A stretch of DNA of 64,000 bases, from the NCBI GenBank assembly GCA_022707885.1, contig JAKIZT010000001.1:96233-160232 (forward strand), read 5' to 3'. The DNA comes from Caldisericales bacterium (GTDB lineage Bacteria > Caldisericota > Caldisericia > JAAYUI01). The position numbers were made by a program, and so were the translations under genes. This document shows, in pieces, positions 62,571-64,000 of the stretch; position 1 is the stretch's first letter; each line of letters opens with the position of its first letter. Below the pieces are notes generated by a model. The model had not been told where the DNA came from, ran no database searches, and saw nothing but the letters and a program-made list of their open reading frames with translations.

Positions 62571-63148
62571 TATCTTGTTATTGTTTGATCCAGGATGAGC
62601 CTTAGCTCCCTGAAGTCTTTTTTCATTGCTTCCAGTAGTTCCGGGTCTCTTTTGTGGAGGTACGCCGCCGGATGGTACATTGGGAGGAACCTGAGCCCCT
62701 CCTTTAACTGGAGCTTTCCGTGTGTCACGCCTATGGATGCTTGTTTTGACAACATTGTTTGGGTTGCTGGCGCCCCGAGCGTGATTATTATTTTCGGCAT
62801 TATGACCGCTATCTGGGCCATTAGGTATGGTTTGCATGATTCTATTTCGTCCTGTTGTGGCGTCCTGTTTTGAGGAGGCCTGCATTTTACTATATTTGTT
62901 ATAAAAACTTCGGACCTTTTAAGTCCTATCATCAAAAGGAGTTTGTCCAGGAGCTGCCCTGCAGCCCCGACAAACGGTTCACCCTTCTCATCTTCATTTG
63001 CACCAGGGCCCTCACCAATGAACATTATTGATGCATCATAGTCTCCTATGCCTGGTACCGGATTTTTTCTCATTACGCCAAGACTGCACTTACGGCAGGC
63101 GGAAACCTGTCTGGTGACCTCATTCAAGATCACTTCGGCGTCAGTCAC
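62570..63148 (-). CDS. Uracil-DNA glycosylase, family 4 (iron-sulfur)
   Basis: 192 residues. Four Cys (18, 21, 89, 105) are placed as in the 4Fe-4S family 4 enzymes of thermophiles and many anaerobes. Motif 1 is GEGPGANEDEKGEPFVG and the motif 2 loop is MYHPAAYLHKR. It removes uracil from DNA after cytosine deamination. The GTG start at 63148 overlaps the M16 peptidase stop by eight bases; the stop overlaps RNase J (TAATG). Confidence 0.94.
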   Translation of the reverse strand: MTDAEVILNEVTRQVSACRKCSLGVMRKNPVPGIGDYDASIMFIGEGPGANEDEKGEPFVGAAGQLLDKLLLMIGLKRSEVFITNIVKCRPPQNRTPQQDEIESCKPYLMAQIAVIMPKIIITLGAPATQTMLSKQASIGVTHGKLQLKEGLRFLPMYHPAAYLHKRDPELLEAMKKDFRELRLILDQTITR

Positions 63149-64000
63149 TCACAAACCCCTTCTGGTTGCAAATGCCTTTTCCTACAAGTGAAATGGCGTA
63201 ATCTTCTGGTATGTTGTGCTTTATGTAGTTGTTGAAATTTTTTATCCCTAGGGAATCTATTCTATTCAGCGTTTCCTCAAGTGATGGCACCTGTCCAAGA
63301 AGCAGTCCGAATTTCCCACTGCGATCCATTCTTGCCATGTTGCTTTCAAGGGACAGGGTTGTTGAACCCTTTATCATCCTCTTTGCTCTTTCAAGCTCTT
63401 CTTCAGTCACGCCATGGTTGCGGAGGTTGTCCAGTTCGTAAAGCAGGATATCACGGCTTTTTTGGTAATTTTCCTTTGGAACAGCACCATAAACACCCAG
63501 GAGCCCGGCAGATTTCGAGAAAGAAGACATCATGGAAATATTGTAGACCAGACCTTCTTTTTCTCTGAGTCTCTGAAAAAGCCTTGAACTAATTGAACCA
63601 GCAATAATGACAGAGCTGACAAGTGCTTCGGCCATTTCTGCATCACAAAGTGTTGGCCCAGGCCATACATAAGTAAAATAGACCTGCTCGGAGTCTCTGT
63701 CCATGCAGAGTTTGTTTGGTTTGAATTCTGGACGGTCCTCAACATATGAGGTTTTCCCATTGAGTGGTTCGTGCGGGATTCCAAGCTTCTCAAGTTTGAC
63801 TGACAGCTGCTCGTAGGTTATTCCACCACATGCGGACAAAACAGTATTTTCAGGCTTGTAATGATCTTTGTGGTATTTCCTGACATTATTCGGAGAGACT
63901 TCCTTTATTACTTCCGGAAAACCAAGGACTGACCTCGCAAGTGGATGTGTTCCCCAAGCCGCCTGAAACGCCCTGACAGAGGCAATCTCGTCAGGGGCGT
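63141..64000 (-). CDS. M16-family zinc peptidase, C-terminal part
   Basis: The gene runs off the right end of the window; about 286 residues are present and the frame is open to base 64000. The visible part has the hinge region of the N-terminal domain (HPLARSVLGFPEVI, KYHKDHYKPENTVLSACGGI) and most of the C-terminal M16 domain, including SSRLFQRLREKEGLVYNISM. In processing peptidases of this family the second domain completes the active site but the zinc motif HxxEH lies upstream, outside the window. So catalytic status cannot be judged. It heads, or lies within, the operon that continues with udg and RNase J. Confidence 0.9.
   Translation of the reverse strand, partial: APDEIASVRAFQAAWGTHPLARSVLGFPEVIKEVSPNNVRKYHKDHYKPENTVLSACGGITYEQLSVKLEKLGIPHEPLNGKTSYVEDRPEFKPNKLCMDRDSEQVYFTYVWPGPTLCDAEMAEALVSSVIIAGSISSRLFQRLREKEGLVYNISMMSSFSKSAGLLGVYGAVPKENYQKSRDILLYELDNLRNHGVTEEELERAKRMIKGSTTLSLESNMARMDRSGKFGLLLGQVPSLEETLNRIDSLGIKNFNNYIKHNIPEDYAISLVGKGICNQKGFVSD

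Noticed and set aside
62571-62885. A 105-codon Asn/Pro/Gly-rich N-terminal extension of RNase J
   Set aside because: It lies entirely within udg in another frame, and the ATG at 62570 overlaps the udg stop (TAATG) and gives the family's usual N terminus.

Overview
The window is bacterial, densely packed and moderately AT-rich. It has no rRNA operon, CRISPR array, insertion sequence or prophage gene. Housekeeping genes (rpoC end, asnS, holA, rpsT, rpmF-plsX-rnc, dnaX-ybaB-recR, metG-tatD, RNase J, secG) sit among very large exported proteins. Those carry signal peptides, PQQ-type or NHL beta-propellers, BACON/Ig-like domains, cohesin- and dockerin-like modules, S-layer homology (SLH) repeats and C-terminal 'stalk' domains (the copper-amine-oxidase N-terminal-like repeat). 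RNase J, SLH repeats and stalk domains suggest a Gram-positive-type or deep-branching anaerobic lineage (Caldisericota, Thermotogota or Coprothermobacterota-like). This placement is low-confidence because there is no 16S gene. Promoters are clear and mostly TTGACA-like, 16 bp spacer, TATAAT-like. Most genes use GGAGG ribosome sites, but dnaX and a roadblock-family gene look leaderless.

Layout. 1-532: 3' end of rpoC and its terminator. 0.67-7.6 kb: two tandem exported propeller/BACON/stalk proteins. 7.8-21.4 kb (minus strand): three exported subtilisin-like proteases, each ending in a cohesin-like domain and a dockerin, interleaved with an NHL/cohesin/stalk protein and followed by a YitT-type membrane protein. 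21.5-22.8 kb: tRNA-Asp, tRNA-Val and tRNA-Leu, a Nudix gene and secG. 22.9-25.2 kb: asnS-holA. 25.3-27.2 kb: a lipoprotein gene and a Nudix pseudogene broken by one amber codon. 27.2-29.5 kb: rpsT, and divergently rpmF-plsX-rnc. 29.6-33.3 kb: an SLH protein built from two degenerate 5'-nucleotidases. 33.6-41.7 kb: a giant NHL/thioredoxin-like/cohesin/stalk protein followed by a ComEA-like gene and comEC. 41.8-47.1 kb (minus): the operon dnaX-ybaB-recR-glmS-transketolase C-half. 47.2-52.2 kb: a lipoprotein gene, metG and tatD. 52.2-57.7 kb: a propeller/stalk protein, a radical SAM protein and an Ig/stalk protein. 57.8-58.2 kb: the roadblock protein. 58.2-64 kb (minus): a run of overlapping genes, M16 peptidase-udg-RNase J-Nudix-queT-nitrilase-type amidase-nadE.

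Main hypothesis. The exported proteins could form a cell-surface proteolytic assembly. Dockerin-bearing subtilases could dock onto cohesin-bearing proteins that are held at the surface by stalk domains, while an SLH protein with inactive nucleotidase folds acts as a wall component. The domains are read from the sequence; the binding partnerships are inference. Other notable points are terminator-like hairpins inside the first ~30 codons of two translationally coupled downstream genes, a separately encoded amidase next to nadE, and a transketolase C-terminal half with no N-terminal half beside it.
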